Below, in pieces: positions 1 to 8,451 of a stretch of DNA of 45,105 nt. This DNA is from a virus. Numbering within the stretch: the first letter of the stretch is position 1; each line of letters starts with the position of its first letter. Made by a program: the position numbers and the translations under genes. The notes beneath the pieces were generated by a model. That model was not told where the DNA came from and ran no database searches. It saw nothing but the letters and a program-made list of their open reading frames with translations. The stretch spans positions 1 to 45,105 of IMG/VR virus record IMGVR_UViG_3300020162_002590; one strand, written 5' to 3'.

Positions 1-300
1 TATTAATGCATTTAATGCATTTATTGTATATAACGTATTTGACTCTTTTTTACGATGTAATAATATTGTATTAGGCAACACTGATTGTTGCTCCATATTG
101 AAGGTATCAATATTATATGTGCAAACATATTCTTCTGTAGATAATGATTCTAATACAAATATTTTAGAATATAATATTGTGTATTTAGTTGTTAAAGTAT
201 TTAGAGTATCGTCTAATTCTTCGGGAGCCGTGAATGTACAGAATAGCTTATTAGCCATTAAAAATGTATTATTAAATAAATCGTAACTTAAGTCTAACAT
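1..300 (-). CDS. Hypothetical protein, 3' end cut off by window edge
   Basis: The reverse strand is open from an ATG at 300 to the window edge, giving 100 residues beginning MLDLSYDLFNNTFLMANKLF, with no stop reached. It lies 11 nt behind the DNA polymerase gene on the same strand. A second possible start is Met15 (ATG at 258, MANKLF). An ATATTTAT promoter-like octamer covers 299-306 and overlaps the first ATG; if that octamer is a real promoter, only Met15 could be used. The visible part is rich in Leu, Thr and Tyr and shows no signal peptide, membrane segment or motif I recognise. Function unknown. That this is a real gene is fairly secure from the long open frame and its operon position. 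Confidence 0.6.
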   Translation of the reverse strand, partial: MLDLSYDLFNNTFLMANKLFCTFTAPEELDDTLNTLTTKYTILYSKIFVLESLSTEEYVCTYNIDTFNMEQQSVLPNTILLHRKKESNTLYTINALNALI

Positions 301-306
301 AAATAT
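299..306 (-). promoter_or_regulatory. Possible ATATTTAT promoter box (weak case)
   Basis: Exact copy of the octamer that precedes most operons here, but it overlaps the first ATG of the left-edge gene. It makes sense only if that gene starts at Met15 (ATG at 258), about 40 nt downstream. In DNA this AT-rich a chance match is possible. Confidence 0.3.
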
Positions 307-311
307 ATGAT

Positions 312-1616
312 TTATTCTATTCCTGCGTAATTTTGTCCAGATTTCGTAGAGTAATTAAATTTTAGTAGCGAAGTTATGCTATCTAATAAATCTTCCGATG
401 AATCGTAATCTAATAATATAGAATCGTATGTATAAAGAATAATTTTAGTTTTCTTATCTTTAAGTAAATAAGCTACAGCAGAAAATTGAACTACATTAAA
501 TATTGTTTCAGTATTTTGAACAATATAATTAAGTAATTTTTGTGGTGTTGGATTTTCAATCATTTCTTTAGTGAAACGTTTACCAAATTGAGTACCAATT
601 GCCCCATTATCTGCGTCATTCCATAGTTTATTGGTATAGTTATATACTTGTGAAAAGAATGGTTTATCTTGAAAATCCTTTCTAATACCACCATATAATT
701 GCTGAAATACTAATTCTTTAATTGTTTCAGGTGTCGATCCTGGGAATTGAGTAGATAAATGTTCATATAATTTTCCATCATTGTTATGGATATATCCTGA
801 CAAATTGGATATAATATGAGGGTGGTATGCTTTAAAATCTATTTCAACTAATTTATCGTTTTCAGGAATAAAAGCAGCACGTTCACCGTTTGTTTTATTT
901 AAAGCAGCAAAATTAATACCATTAAATGCATTTGATGGACGTCCTGTTAATGTATTTAAATTATATTGTGTATAAATTTTACCTTTAGATACTGAAAATT
1001 TAGGGTTTGGTAAATCTTTAAAGTATTTAATAAATGGTTCTTTATCTAATTTAATACCTTTTCTCTCAATATTAAAAAAGAATGGAGCAACATAATCATT
1101 TAAAAAATCATACTCATGTATATTTTCACTTATTTTACTAATTGTATGTTCAATATGATCATATACATTTTCGTATTTTTCATAATGTTTTGCTATAGGA
1201 ATTAATGTAGATGGAGATTCAGTATAATATTTACGTTTAAAATCCGTTTCAACTTTTGACTCGTATTGTTCTACATTGATATCTTGTAAATGAAGATATG
1301 AGTTAATCAGTTGCACATCAACTAATCGAGAAAGCAACGTAGGAAAGTGATGTAACACCGCTTTACTATCTAATGTGTATATTTTATCGACTTTAGATAA
1401 TTTATCAATCACATCGTTGATTTCTAATGAAAATGATTCTGAGTGGTTAACACATAGAATGTATCCTTTATGTCCTTTTATCCACCGAACATAAATTAAG
1501 CTAATATCTTGTAAAATAGGGTGATAATTATCATTTGTAGGTATAATATGCATAAACATATCTTCTCCTAAATGCAATTGATCTAATTGATCTTTTCTTT
1601 CAATAATATAAAACAT
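312..1616 (-). CDS. Short family-A DNA polymerase (DNA polymerase I-like)
   Basis: 434 residues. The C-terminal half carries family-A landmarks: TLTGRPSN near residue 230; motif A EIDFKAYHPHI with the metal-binding Asp at 260; a motif-B-like helix with Lys300 and Tyr308 (KELVFQQLYGG); and motif C YTYDSILLD with Asp398. The usual His-Asp-Glu of motif C reads Tyr-Asp-Ser here. The first 170 residues look like a worn-down 3'-5' exonuclease fold, without the catalytic acids I would expect, followed by the usual connecting helix (NIERKGIKLD). Typical family-A polymerases are 550-930 residues, so this one is compact. T4 itself uses a family-B enzyme. It sits behind the baseplate genes on the same strand. 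Likely a replicative or repair polymerase; that it is active is an inference from the conserved Asp pair. Confidence 0.82.
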   Translation of the reverse strand: MFYIIERKDQLDQLHLGEDMFMHIIPTNDNYHPILQDISLIYVRWIKGHKGYILCVNHSESFSLEINDVIDKLSKVDKIYTLDSKAVLHHFPTLLSRLVDVQLINSYLHLQDINVEQYESKVETDFKRKYYTESPSTLIPIAKHYEKYENVYDHIEHTISKISENIHEYDFLNDYVAPFFFNIERKGIKLDKEPFIKYFKDLPNPKFSVSKGKIYTQYNLNTLTGRPSNAFNGINFAALNKTNGERAAFIPENDKLVEIDFKAYHPHIISNLSGYIHNNDGKLYEHLSTQFPGSTPETIKELVFQQLYGGIRKDFQDKPFFSQVYNYTNKLWNDADNGAIGTQFGKRFTKEMIENPTPQKLLNYIVQNTETIFNVVQFSAVAYLLKDKKTKIILYTYDSILLDYDSSEDLLDSITSLLKFNYSTKSGQNYAGIE

Positions 1617-1632
1617 AACCTTTTATTTTTAA

Positions 1633-2169
1633 TTAAAACCCACCATTATCTCCGTCTGGAGGCAATGAATAATTTCTTAAAAAATCATTTATTCCCGGCA
1701 TTTGACGTTCAAATACACTGTAGTTTGGTGTGTTATTTATATCCCAAAGTATATTTAAAGTATAATAAAATTTAGTATTCCCTGCGTTAAGATATGTTGA
1801 TTTATTTACTTCTAATATTGGAGCATTTACTTCATTTATTCGTTTAATAAAAAATCTATATGATGGTTCTTTTGTTGGGATATAATTAACTCGGACAATT
1901 GGAAACTCATCTTTTTTAATCGTGTTTATTATACTAGGATTAATTCTCATATAAACAGGATCAATTTGTGATAAATTATACGCTGCCGCTTCTCGGTTTT
2001 GAGTATAAGGTACTAATTCAATTGAATTAGGACTATAAGTAGCACCTACATATTTTTTCCCTGAAACTGAATGATAATATCCTACATAATTATTATATGT
2101 TTTAACTAATAGATATTCGTTACCACTAGTGTATAAATTTTCTAATATTTGATTTTTAGGAGGTCTCAT
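1633..2169 (-). CDS. Hypothetical protein, probably virion-associated
   Basis: 178 residues, starting MRPPKNQILENLYTSG and ending in a short acidic, Gly-rich tail. Rich in Tyr, Asn and Pro, with no membrane segment, signal peptide or catalytic motif I can name. It lies 13 nt behind the large hub-like gene and 16 nt ahead of the polymerase, so it is probably cotranscribed with the baseplate block. A baseplate or tail-associated role is inferred from position only. I do not recognise the family. Confidence 0.6.
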   Translation of the reverse strand: MRPPKNQILENLYTSGNEYLLVKTYNNYVGYYHSVSGKKYVGATYSPNSIELVPYTQNREAAAYNLSQIDPVYMRINPSIINTIKKDEFPIVRVNYIPTKEPSYRFFIKRINEVNAPILEVNKSTYLNAGNTKFYYTLNILWDINNTPNYSVFERQMPGINDFLRNYSLPPDGDNGGF

Positions 2170-2182
2170 TAATTAAATATAA

Positions 2183-5100
2183 TTAAGAAAGTAATTTAAA
2201 AACCCATAAATCAAATAATGGTGGTCTTTTTAAATCTGCATATTTTCCATAAAGGAAATTACCAGCTCCTCTTCCACTACTATTAGTATTTGATCTATAA
2301 TTTGCACTGTCATCAGTAGCATAACGAGCGGCATCCGGCATAGGTGTAAAACTTTTTATTTTTGAATTCCACCCCATTCCTCCAGTATATATTTGAGCAT
2401 GATAGCAATAATCAGTTCCTTTTGATTTTGATACTTGTATATCTGAACGATATTGGATCACATCACCAACATTAAATTTACTAAAATCACTTAAATAATC
2501 ATCGATCTTTTTTATAGTCATATTAGAACCTACTTTATATCTTGTGTATCCTAAATTTTCATAAGCTTTAAATGCTAATTCAGTACCAGCATCACCACCA
2601 GATCCTAAAGTAGCACCTCGTTTTGCTTCTTTATCTTTTCCGTTTTTAAATTTAACATAATTCCAAGCTAAATTATAAGTATATCGATTACACCTACTTA
2701 TGCCTTTTCTAGGTCCTCCTAAAACATAATTCATAGCAGAAGCCATAGCTCTAGCATTTCCAGTTACACCTTGTGGAGGATCATTTACAGGTTCATTATT
2801 TTTTCTAATTTCTTCTTTAACGGTACCTGTATTTTCATCATATACATACTTTTTAACAAGTGTAGTGTCAAGTTTTAAATTCCCTTGACTTGCTATTAAA
2901 CTATCAAAAGTTGAATCTGGTATAAATGGGTTTCCTTCAATAATTGTTGTCCATTGTCCATTAGATCCTACTTCTTGTTTTATATTAGTAATCATGTATT
3001 GTAAATCAATACCTACACCTTTATTTCCTTTATATCCTTGTGGGGTAAAAGTCTTATCTATATTAAAAATATTACCAATTATTAAACCACCAATACCATC
3101 AGTAGTAAGTGATAATTTAGTTGGTAAAATTGATTTATATTTGTTATCTGCTTTATACTGAGATGTAAAAAATACTATAATATCAGTTAATGCTTTTTTA
3201 TATTTGTCAATATCATCAACTTGTAATTCTGAATCTCCCCAACCTCTATCCATCGAATTAAATAATTCAGATAAATCACCTAATGCTAAAGTAAAACCCG
3301 CTGCTTGTTGTTCTTTAGATGTATTAGAAGCTACAGGATTATCTCTTTTAGATATCATTCTATCTCTTATACCTGTATTATAGGCAATCATAGTACTATT
3401 TTCTAATCCTAATTTACCCGCATCTGATTGAGCTGCAACTGCTATAATAGTTGATTGATCTGAAAATATTTGGGATTCTAAAGATATATTTCTTAAAATA
3501 GATTTTTTACTTCCTACTTCAAAAGTAAATGGTACAACTTCTTTTCCAGGAACATTATTTACGTCAACAATATATCCAACATTATCTTCAATTACTACTT
3601 CAAAGTTATTAACATTACCTATTGAATTTTGGGCGTATGTTAAAATATCTTTTATATAAGTCATTAAATTTATAACTTGTTTTTCTCCAGGATCTTCACT
3701 TTCTAAATCAGTACTTGTAGCTAAGTTATATAATAATCTTAAGTTAAGATAAATATTTCCATGATACGCAAATGGATCAGCATTTCCTGAATGGTAATAT
3801 TTAGGTAATTGGTTTAAAGATGATAAATAACCAGGAGAAGAGCTATTTATTTCTTCTTTGGCTTCATCTAAAGTTTCAATTTGTTCTCTAGTTTTTTCTT
3901 TAGCTGATTGTATAGCTAATTTTTTCCTTTCTTCTGGGGTTATATTAATAAAATTATTAATTGTTAAAGCATCAGCAACAATATTTTCTCTAAGAAAACG
4001 TTCAGTATCATTTTCTGAATAAAATAAATCTGCTGTAGTAATACCTAATCCACCAAATATATCATCTAATTCGGAAACAGATAAATCACTAGATACAAAA
4101 CCACCACCTGTTAAAAAATTACCAAATTTTTCTCTTCCTTCACTTTTAATATAATAAGCATCAGCTATACCGGCTAGTGCTTCTTTACTAGTTATTTTAG
4201 CTAATTCAGCTTTAAATTCTTTTTCACTACCATCTTTATTTCTTATATTTTTAAGATTTTTTATTATTCCATCATATACTGGATTTGGTTTAACTGGAAG
4301 TATTTCAATATCTTTATCATTTTTTGCTGGAGGGGCAATACTAATTCCTTGAATTGTTTTTTCAAATAAATCATTACGTAAAATACAAACTCTAGGATCT
4401 ACTGAAATTTGTAACGGATGATATAAACATGTTAATGCTTTACCAGCATCTACAGAATTAGGTCTATTATGGGTAGATAAAGTAACAATATTTTTTCCAT
4501 TAGGACCACTAGTATCTGAAATATTTGTATTTTCTAATAATGCAAAATCATTTATTAATTTAACAAATGAATCTAAAGTAATATAAACATTAGTTTCTTG
4601 ATCTAATATACTTCCATCAGCATGTTCACCCCCAGGGTTTTTTGCTGCTGCGGCATCATCGCCACTAAATGTTCCTTCAGTTTCTAACTCAATTTCTAAA
4701 CGAGCAAAATCAACAGTTCCTGATTTTTTATATGTTTGGTTATCATATGTAAAAGAACCAACCCCATTTTCTGATGTTTGTTTTAGTAAAGCTAAAGCAT
4801 ATGTTTCAGAAATAATACCAGTTAATAAATTTCTTCTATATTCTTTTTGAATATCTTCAATATTAGAATATTTTTCTGTAGATAATAGAGTACCTGAAGA
4901 AGTAGATGACACTGAAGCTCCAGAAGCATTTATTTTAAGAGATTCTAAAACTTCACCAGTTGATATAATTTCAGTACTACAATCATACCCACCATCCATT
5001 CTATACTTCCAATTATAATTCATTACATAACCAAAAAGTGCATCATAGTTTCCATGACTGTTTAATGAAAGACCTCTTAAATCAGCTAAATATTTTTGGA

Positions 5101-5677
5101 GATTTACATCTTTACGTCCAAAAAATAAAGTATCTTGGAATAATCTATCAGAGAATTTTCCCTCCTTGTTTATATAAGGTAACCACCCCCACTCAAGTAA
5201 TAAAGTATATCCCGGTCTCATATAAAGCATTTCTAACATTTCAAGTTGCTTTATATCCCAACATTGAAAAGTTACAGTAGCTTGTCGTAATGAACCATAA
5301 GCACCTTTATTTTGAATAGATAAATTAGTAATACCAGGCATTGGACGAAGACCAAGTACATTAGGTTCAATTACATTTTGTGATTTATTATAGATACTAG
5401 TATCATACACTCCTAAACCTTTAGTACCTATTCCTTGTCTTTGTTGATTACCAGATAATAAAGCCCCTCCTAATAATACATTATCTGTAGCTAATCCATC
5501 AGCACTTACTCTGCCTTGAGACTCAATATCAACACTAGAACGTAATTGTATCCATGCTGTTTTTGAATTAAGATATGCTATATCTTGGGATGAAAGATTT
5601 TCCTTACCCATTAGTTCTTGCCTAGCAGCTAATGAACCCGAAATTACTGGATGAATTGGTTCTCTAAATATTGACAT
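2183..5677 (-). CDS. Large baseplate hub-like protein with C-terminal cysteine-hydrolase-like domain
   Basis: 1164 residues. The N-terminal third, with the stretch LRPMPGITNLSIQNKGAYG and the conserved-looking TLLLEWGW, reads like phage tail-hub or baseplate structural proteins. The middle is long, with charged helices around residues 560-600. The last ~195 residues differ: Cys996 (SRCNRYTYNLAWNYV) is followed ~97 residues later by His1093 (YCYHAQIYTGG), with VGDVIQY in between. That is the layout of NlpC/P60 or CHAP peptidoglycan hydrolases, where Cys attacks and His is the base. Inference: the hub carries its own wall-cutting domain for DNA entry, as T4 gp5 carries a lysozyme. The gene sits between a LysM-like protein and a small hypothetical. 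The structural call is firmer than the hydrolase call. Confidence 0.65.
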   Translation of the reverse strand: MSIFREPIHPVISGSLAARQELMGKENLSSQDIAYLNSKTAWIQLRSSVDIESQGRVSADGLATDNVLLGGALLSGNQQRQGIGTKGLGVYDTSIYNKSQNVIEPNVLGLRPMPGITNLSIQNKGAYGSLRQATVTFQCWDIKQLEMLEMLYMRPGYTLLLEWGWLPYINKEGKFSDRLFQDTLFFGRKDVNLQKYLADLRGLSLNSHGNYDALFGYVMNYNWKYRMDGGYDCSTEIISTGEVLESLKINASGASVSSTSSGTLLSTEKYSNIEDIQKEYRRNLLTGIISETYALALLKQTSENGVGSFTYDNQTYKKSGTVDFARLEIELETEGTFSGDDAAAAKNPGGEHADGSILDQETNVYITLDSFVKLINDFALLENTNISDTSGPNGKNIVTLSTHNRPNSVDAGKALTCLYHPLQISVDPRVCILRNDLFEKTIQGISIAPPAKNDKDIEILPVKPNPVYDGIIKNLKNIRNKDGSEKEFKAELAKITSKEALAGIADAYYIKSEGREKFGNFLTGGGFVSSDLSVSELDDIFGGLGITTADLFYSENDTERFLRENIVADALTINNFINITPEERKKLAIQSAKEKTREQIETLDEAKEEINSSSPGYLSSLNQLPKYYHSGNADPFAYHGNIYLNLRLLYNLATSTDLESEDPGEKQVINLMTYIKDILTYAQNSIGNVNNFEVVIEDNVGYIVDVNNVPGKEVVPFTFEVGSKKSILRNISLESQIFSDQSTIIAVAAQSDAGKLGLENSTMIAYNTGIRDRMISKRDNPVASNTSKEQQAAGFTLALGDLSELFNSMDRGWGDSELQVDDIDKYKKALTDIIVFFTSQYKADNKYKSILPTKLSLTTDGIGGLIIGNIFNIDKTFTPQGYKGNKGVGIDLQYMITNIKQEVGSNGQWTTIIEGNPFIPDSTFDSLIASQGNLKLDTTLVKKYVYDENTGTVKEEIRKNNEPVNDPPQGVTGNARAMASAMNYVLGGPRKGISRCNRYTYNLAWNYVKFKNGKDKEAKRGATLGSGGDAGTELAFKAYENLGYTRYKVGSNMTIKKIDDYLSDFSKFNVGDVIQYRSDIQVSKSKGTDYCYHAQIYTGGMGWNSKIKSFTPMPDAARYATDDSANYRSNTNSSGRGAGNFLYGKYADLKRPPLFDLWVFKLLS

Positions 5678-5682
5678 AACAT

Positions 5683-5982
5683 TTATATATTATTTTCAGC
5701 ATCAAATAAATTTAATACACTATTAACATCAATAGGTATTCTTAATTGAGTACCTGGTTCAGGGAACATGGATCCTTTAGTAATATTATTATTAGCTACA
5801 GAAATAACCCACCATAATTCAGCATTATTATAATAACTATAAGCTATAGTATCTAAACGATCTCCTACAGTTGTAATAACATATACATCTGAGTCAGAAT
5901 ACGGTATTTGAGGATAGTTTTTTCTCCTATAATACGGCTTTCCAGATAAAGTATATTTTATTTCTGAATTATTGTATCTCAT
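5683..5982 (-). CDS. LysM-like baseplate protein (gp53 / tail protein X type)
   Basis: 99 residues. A LysM-like core runs from about residue 33 to 84: a YVITTVGDRLDTIAY strand-turn-helix, a second helix with WWVISVANN, and a closing strand EPGTQLRIP. This is the pattern of small phage baseplate proteins such as T4 gp53 and P2 gpX, which bind glycan or act as connectors near the tail tip. It lies 5 nt ahead of the hub gene and 10 nt behind a large structural gene, which fits a baseplate role. It is also close to the candidate peptidoglycan hydrolase domain. The fold call is fairly sure; which T4 protein it replaces is not. Confidence 0.7.
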   Translation of the reverse strand: MRYNNSEIKYTLSGKPYYRRKNYPQIPYSDSDVYVITTVGDRLDTIAYSYYNNAELWWVISVANNNITKGSMFPEPGTQLRIPIDVNSVLNLFDAENNI

Positions 5983-5992
5983 AGTTATTTAT

Positions 5993-8191
5993 TTAAAAAT
6001 TTCCACCGGCTCCACCACCACCAAAATCTCCACCACCATATCCTTTAAATTTTTTATTATTTTTTTCTAATTTTTTTAATGGTTTTTTCTCTACTCGAGT
6101 AGAATCTATAGGAATAGATTTAACTGGTGGTCTAGGAATATTAACTGGAATGGTTGTTGGTATTGGTATTGGAGTTGTTTTAATTGGTGGTGGGGTAGGT
6201 TTGATAGGAGATGGTGTAGCAGTTGGTTCTGGTGTAGTAATTTGTTTAAAACCTGGTGTTTCATCATTAACAATAGTAATTTGGAAATTTGCTTCAAGCA
6301 ACATTGAATATGCTAAGTTTGGATCTCCATCTACTCCCCAATCCCAAGATGCATCATCCGGAATACTAATAGTTAAGCTGTTTATAATACAAGCAGCATT
6401 ATATAAATAATATCCTAAATTAATTTTAGTTATTATACCTCCTAAACGATTATCTTTATATTTACCTGCCAGTCCACGTTGTAATAATTTTAATCTATTA
6501 TGTTTATCTTTTAATTGATCAGGACTAAATGAAGGAATCATTAATTTAAAAGTAGCTGTTTTTCTATAGCTATTAAAAGCAAACAAAAATTCAGATTTAC
6601 CGTTATATTTTATATCATCCCAATTACTATTATATGTTTCACTATACCCAGTTACATATGCAGAAAATGGAAGTATATTCAATGCATTACCACTAAATGG
6701 ATCTATTTGAGTAAATGTTACTTTTAATATATCAGCATCATTTCTATCATATACATCTCCTAATCCATATAGATTATAATCATAATCTAAAATTTCATTT
6801 GTAAATTTCCCTCCAGTAGGATTACGATTAATTATACCGTCAATATTGTCATTAGTTTTTAATTTATCTATGCCATCTATTGGAGTATTTAAAGTAATAG
6901 GAATTGTTATATCGTTTTTAAGAACTTTATTTGTTACTAATTCGTTATATGTTTTATTAGAAGTTTTAGGTAAATATCTAGCAACACTCCCTCTAACACT
7001 GTCTGCCGTTACTCCTTCAACACGACTAGCTACACCTTCAGAAACAATATCATAAGAAGCAGAAATGCTGGTTATATGATCTTCAGAAGTAGATTCAGGT
7101 ATATCGTATCTATTCTGTTCATTTTTACCTGTTGGATCTAAATTAAGAAAAGTATTTATTGGGTTAAAACTTTTATCGTATTTAAATCTATTAGTAAATG
7201 ATGATGTTGGTTCTACTGAAGGAAGAACATAATATCCATTTTTAGATTTATTAGCTGAAATCTGTAAGCTTTGTTCTAAAGATTGTGAATAAGCTCCTTT
7301 CCATTCATTCTGTGGGTTTAATCTTTGTTCTTGAGAAAGATTTGAATTATATTTTCTAAATATACTATCATCTTTTGAAGTATATAATTTTACATCATCA
7401 TCTATTCTTTTAGATTTAGTAACTCCAATATTTAAAGATTCTCTAATTTTAGTTTTATCTGCTGTATATGTAGTTCTACGAATAGTAGTACTACCAATCC
7501 CATAAAAAGAACCAGGACCACTAATATAACTGTCAATTGTTGTTTTAGATAAAGTAGAGTATCTGTTATTTTTAAAGAAATTAACTCGAGTATCAGTATC
7601 TGCTAGTAAAGTATTATATAAATTTTCTAAACGGTTATTACCATTTTTGTTATTTTCAGTAACTACACTAAAATACTTTTGAGTTTCGTTTTGAACAGGT
7701 AAAAAACCATGGCGAACTATATGTCCTCCTAATGCATTAAGTGGAACTTGTGCTAACGTATTAATTCCTAAATTATAAATACGAGTTGGTCCTCCAACTA
7801 AATTATTAATTTTATTAGCTAGATTTAATACAGTAGCACCTATTTTACCAATAAAACTAGTACCTGTTTTGTTAGTAGGTAATTGTTTAGTTTCAAGTCT
7901 TGGATTAGATAATTGTAATCCAACTTGTTTAGTAATGAATAATGGTCCTTTAGGAAAATCAGTTAAAAATTTACCAATACGTAAAGTGTCTGTTAATCCA
8001 GCATTTAATGAACCAACACCACCCCCACGTATAAATCCATCATCGAATTTAGTCATACGAAAACGATTAAACCCTCTATCTACAGTATTAATATCTGTTA
8101 CAATATAGGGTTTAGTATCACCTACGCCACCGGTTTGACCAAATTTTAATGATTTTAAACTGGTATCTTTTAATTTTTCAAATAAAGACAT
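5993..8191 (-). CDS. Large virion structural protein with Pro-rich stalk and Gly-rich C-terminus
   Basis: 732 residues. Residues from about 500 to 640 hold a pattern seen in phage baseplate and tail-tip proteins, with an 'SETYNSNWDDIKYNGKSE' core followed by a run of beta strands (RKTATFKLMIPSF). After that comes a Pro/Thr-rich stretch of about 55 residues, a Lys-rich patch (KKPLKKLEKNNKKFKG) and a Gly-rich end (GYGGGDFGGGGAGGNF). Low-complexity tails like this often serve as flexible linkers. It is the second-largest gene of the baseplate block and sits 10 nt ahead of the LysM-like gene. Probably a baseplate wedge or tip subunit; the exact role is unknown. Confidence 0.6.
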   Translation of the reverse strand: MSLFEKLKDTSLKSLKFGQTGGVGDTKPYIVTDINTVDRGFNRFRMTKFDDGFIRGGGVGSLNAGLTDTLRIGKFLTDFPKGPLFITKQVGLQLSNPRLETKQLPTNKTGTSFIGKIGATVLNLANKINNLVGGPTRIYNLGINTLAQVPLNALGGHIVRHGFLPVQNETQKYFSVVTENNKNGNNRLENLYNTLLADTDTRVNFFKNNRYSTLSKTTIDSYISGPGSFYGIGSTTIRRTTYTADKTKIRESLNIGVTKSKRIDDDVKLYTSKDDSIFRKYNSNLSQEQRLNPQNEWKGAYSQSLEQSLQISANKSKNGYYVLPSVEPTSSFTNRFKYDKSFNPINTFLNLDPTGKNEQNRYDIPESTSEDHITSISASYDIVSEGVASRVEGVTADSVRGSVARYLPKTSNKTYNELVTNKVLKNDITIPITLNTPIDGIDKLKTNDNIDGIINRNPTGGKFTNEILDYDYNLYGLGDVYDRNDADILKVTFTQIDPFSGNALNILPFSAYVTGYSETYNSNWDDIKYNGKSEFLFAFNSYRKTATFKLMIPSFSPDQLKDKHNRLKLLQRGLAGKYKDNRLGGIITKINLGYYLYNAACIINSLTISIPDDASWDWGVDGDPNLAYSMLLEANFQITIVNDETPGFKQITTPEPTATPSPIKPTPPPIKTTPIPIPTTIPVNIPRPPVKSIPIDSTRVEKKPLKKLEKNNKKFKGYGGGDFGGGGAGGNF

Positions 8192-8196
8192 TACAA

Positions 8197-8421
8197 TTAT
8201 TTAAATTGTTGATCTAAATATTTTCTTCCTTTAGCGCTTTTGTATTTTGCATTATTCAACTTATCAGCTTCATCTAAATTAGAAGGATTTCTTAGGATTG
8301 TAGGTTGTCCTAAAGTAGATGACTGATTGTGTAAAGTTGATTCATATGTTTCTGAATTGAATTTAGGTTTTACACCTTTATATCCTAAAAGCATTTTGGA
8401 TAAATTGTCTAATAAGCTCAT
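8197..8421 (-). CDS. Small hypothetical protein, first gene of baseplate unit
   Basis: 74 residues, starting MSLLDNLSKMLLGYKG and ending with a basic segment (GRKYLDQQFK). No domain recognised. It is the first gene after the ATATTTAT box at 8438-8445, 16 nt from that box to its ATG, and ends 5 nt before the next gene. Its opening (MSLLDNLSKML) resembles that of the following gene (MSLFEKLKDTSLK). That may reflect a shared short N-terminal motif or chance. Probably virion-associated by position. Confidence 0.55.
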   Translation of the reverse strand: MSLLDNLSKMLLGYKGVKPKFNSETYESTLHNQSSTLGQPTILRNPSNLDEADKLNNAKYKSAKGRKYLDQQFK

Positions 8422-8437
8422 ATTATTGTGTTTTTGT

Positions 8438-8445
8438 ATAAATAT
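8438..8445 (-). promoter_or_regulatory. Putative late promoter box ATATTTAT (baseplate unit)
   Basis: Exact octamer in the short gap after the tape measure gene, 16 nt before the ATG at 8421. No hairpin terminator is visible just before it, so it probably adds to read-through from the tape measure gene. Confidence 0.55.
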
Positions 8446-8451
8446 TTAAAA

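Noticed and set aside
3749-3756. Another exact ATATTTAT inside the hub gene
   Set aside because: Within a long coding region with no start codon context nearby; expected by chance in DNA this AT-rich.
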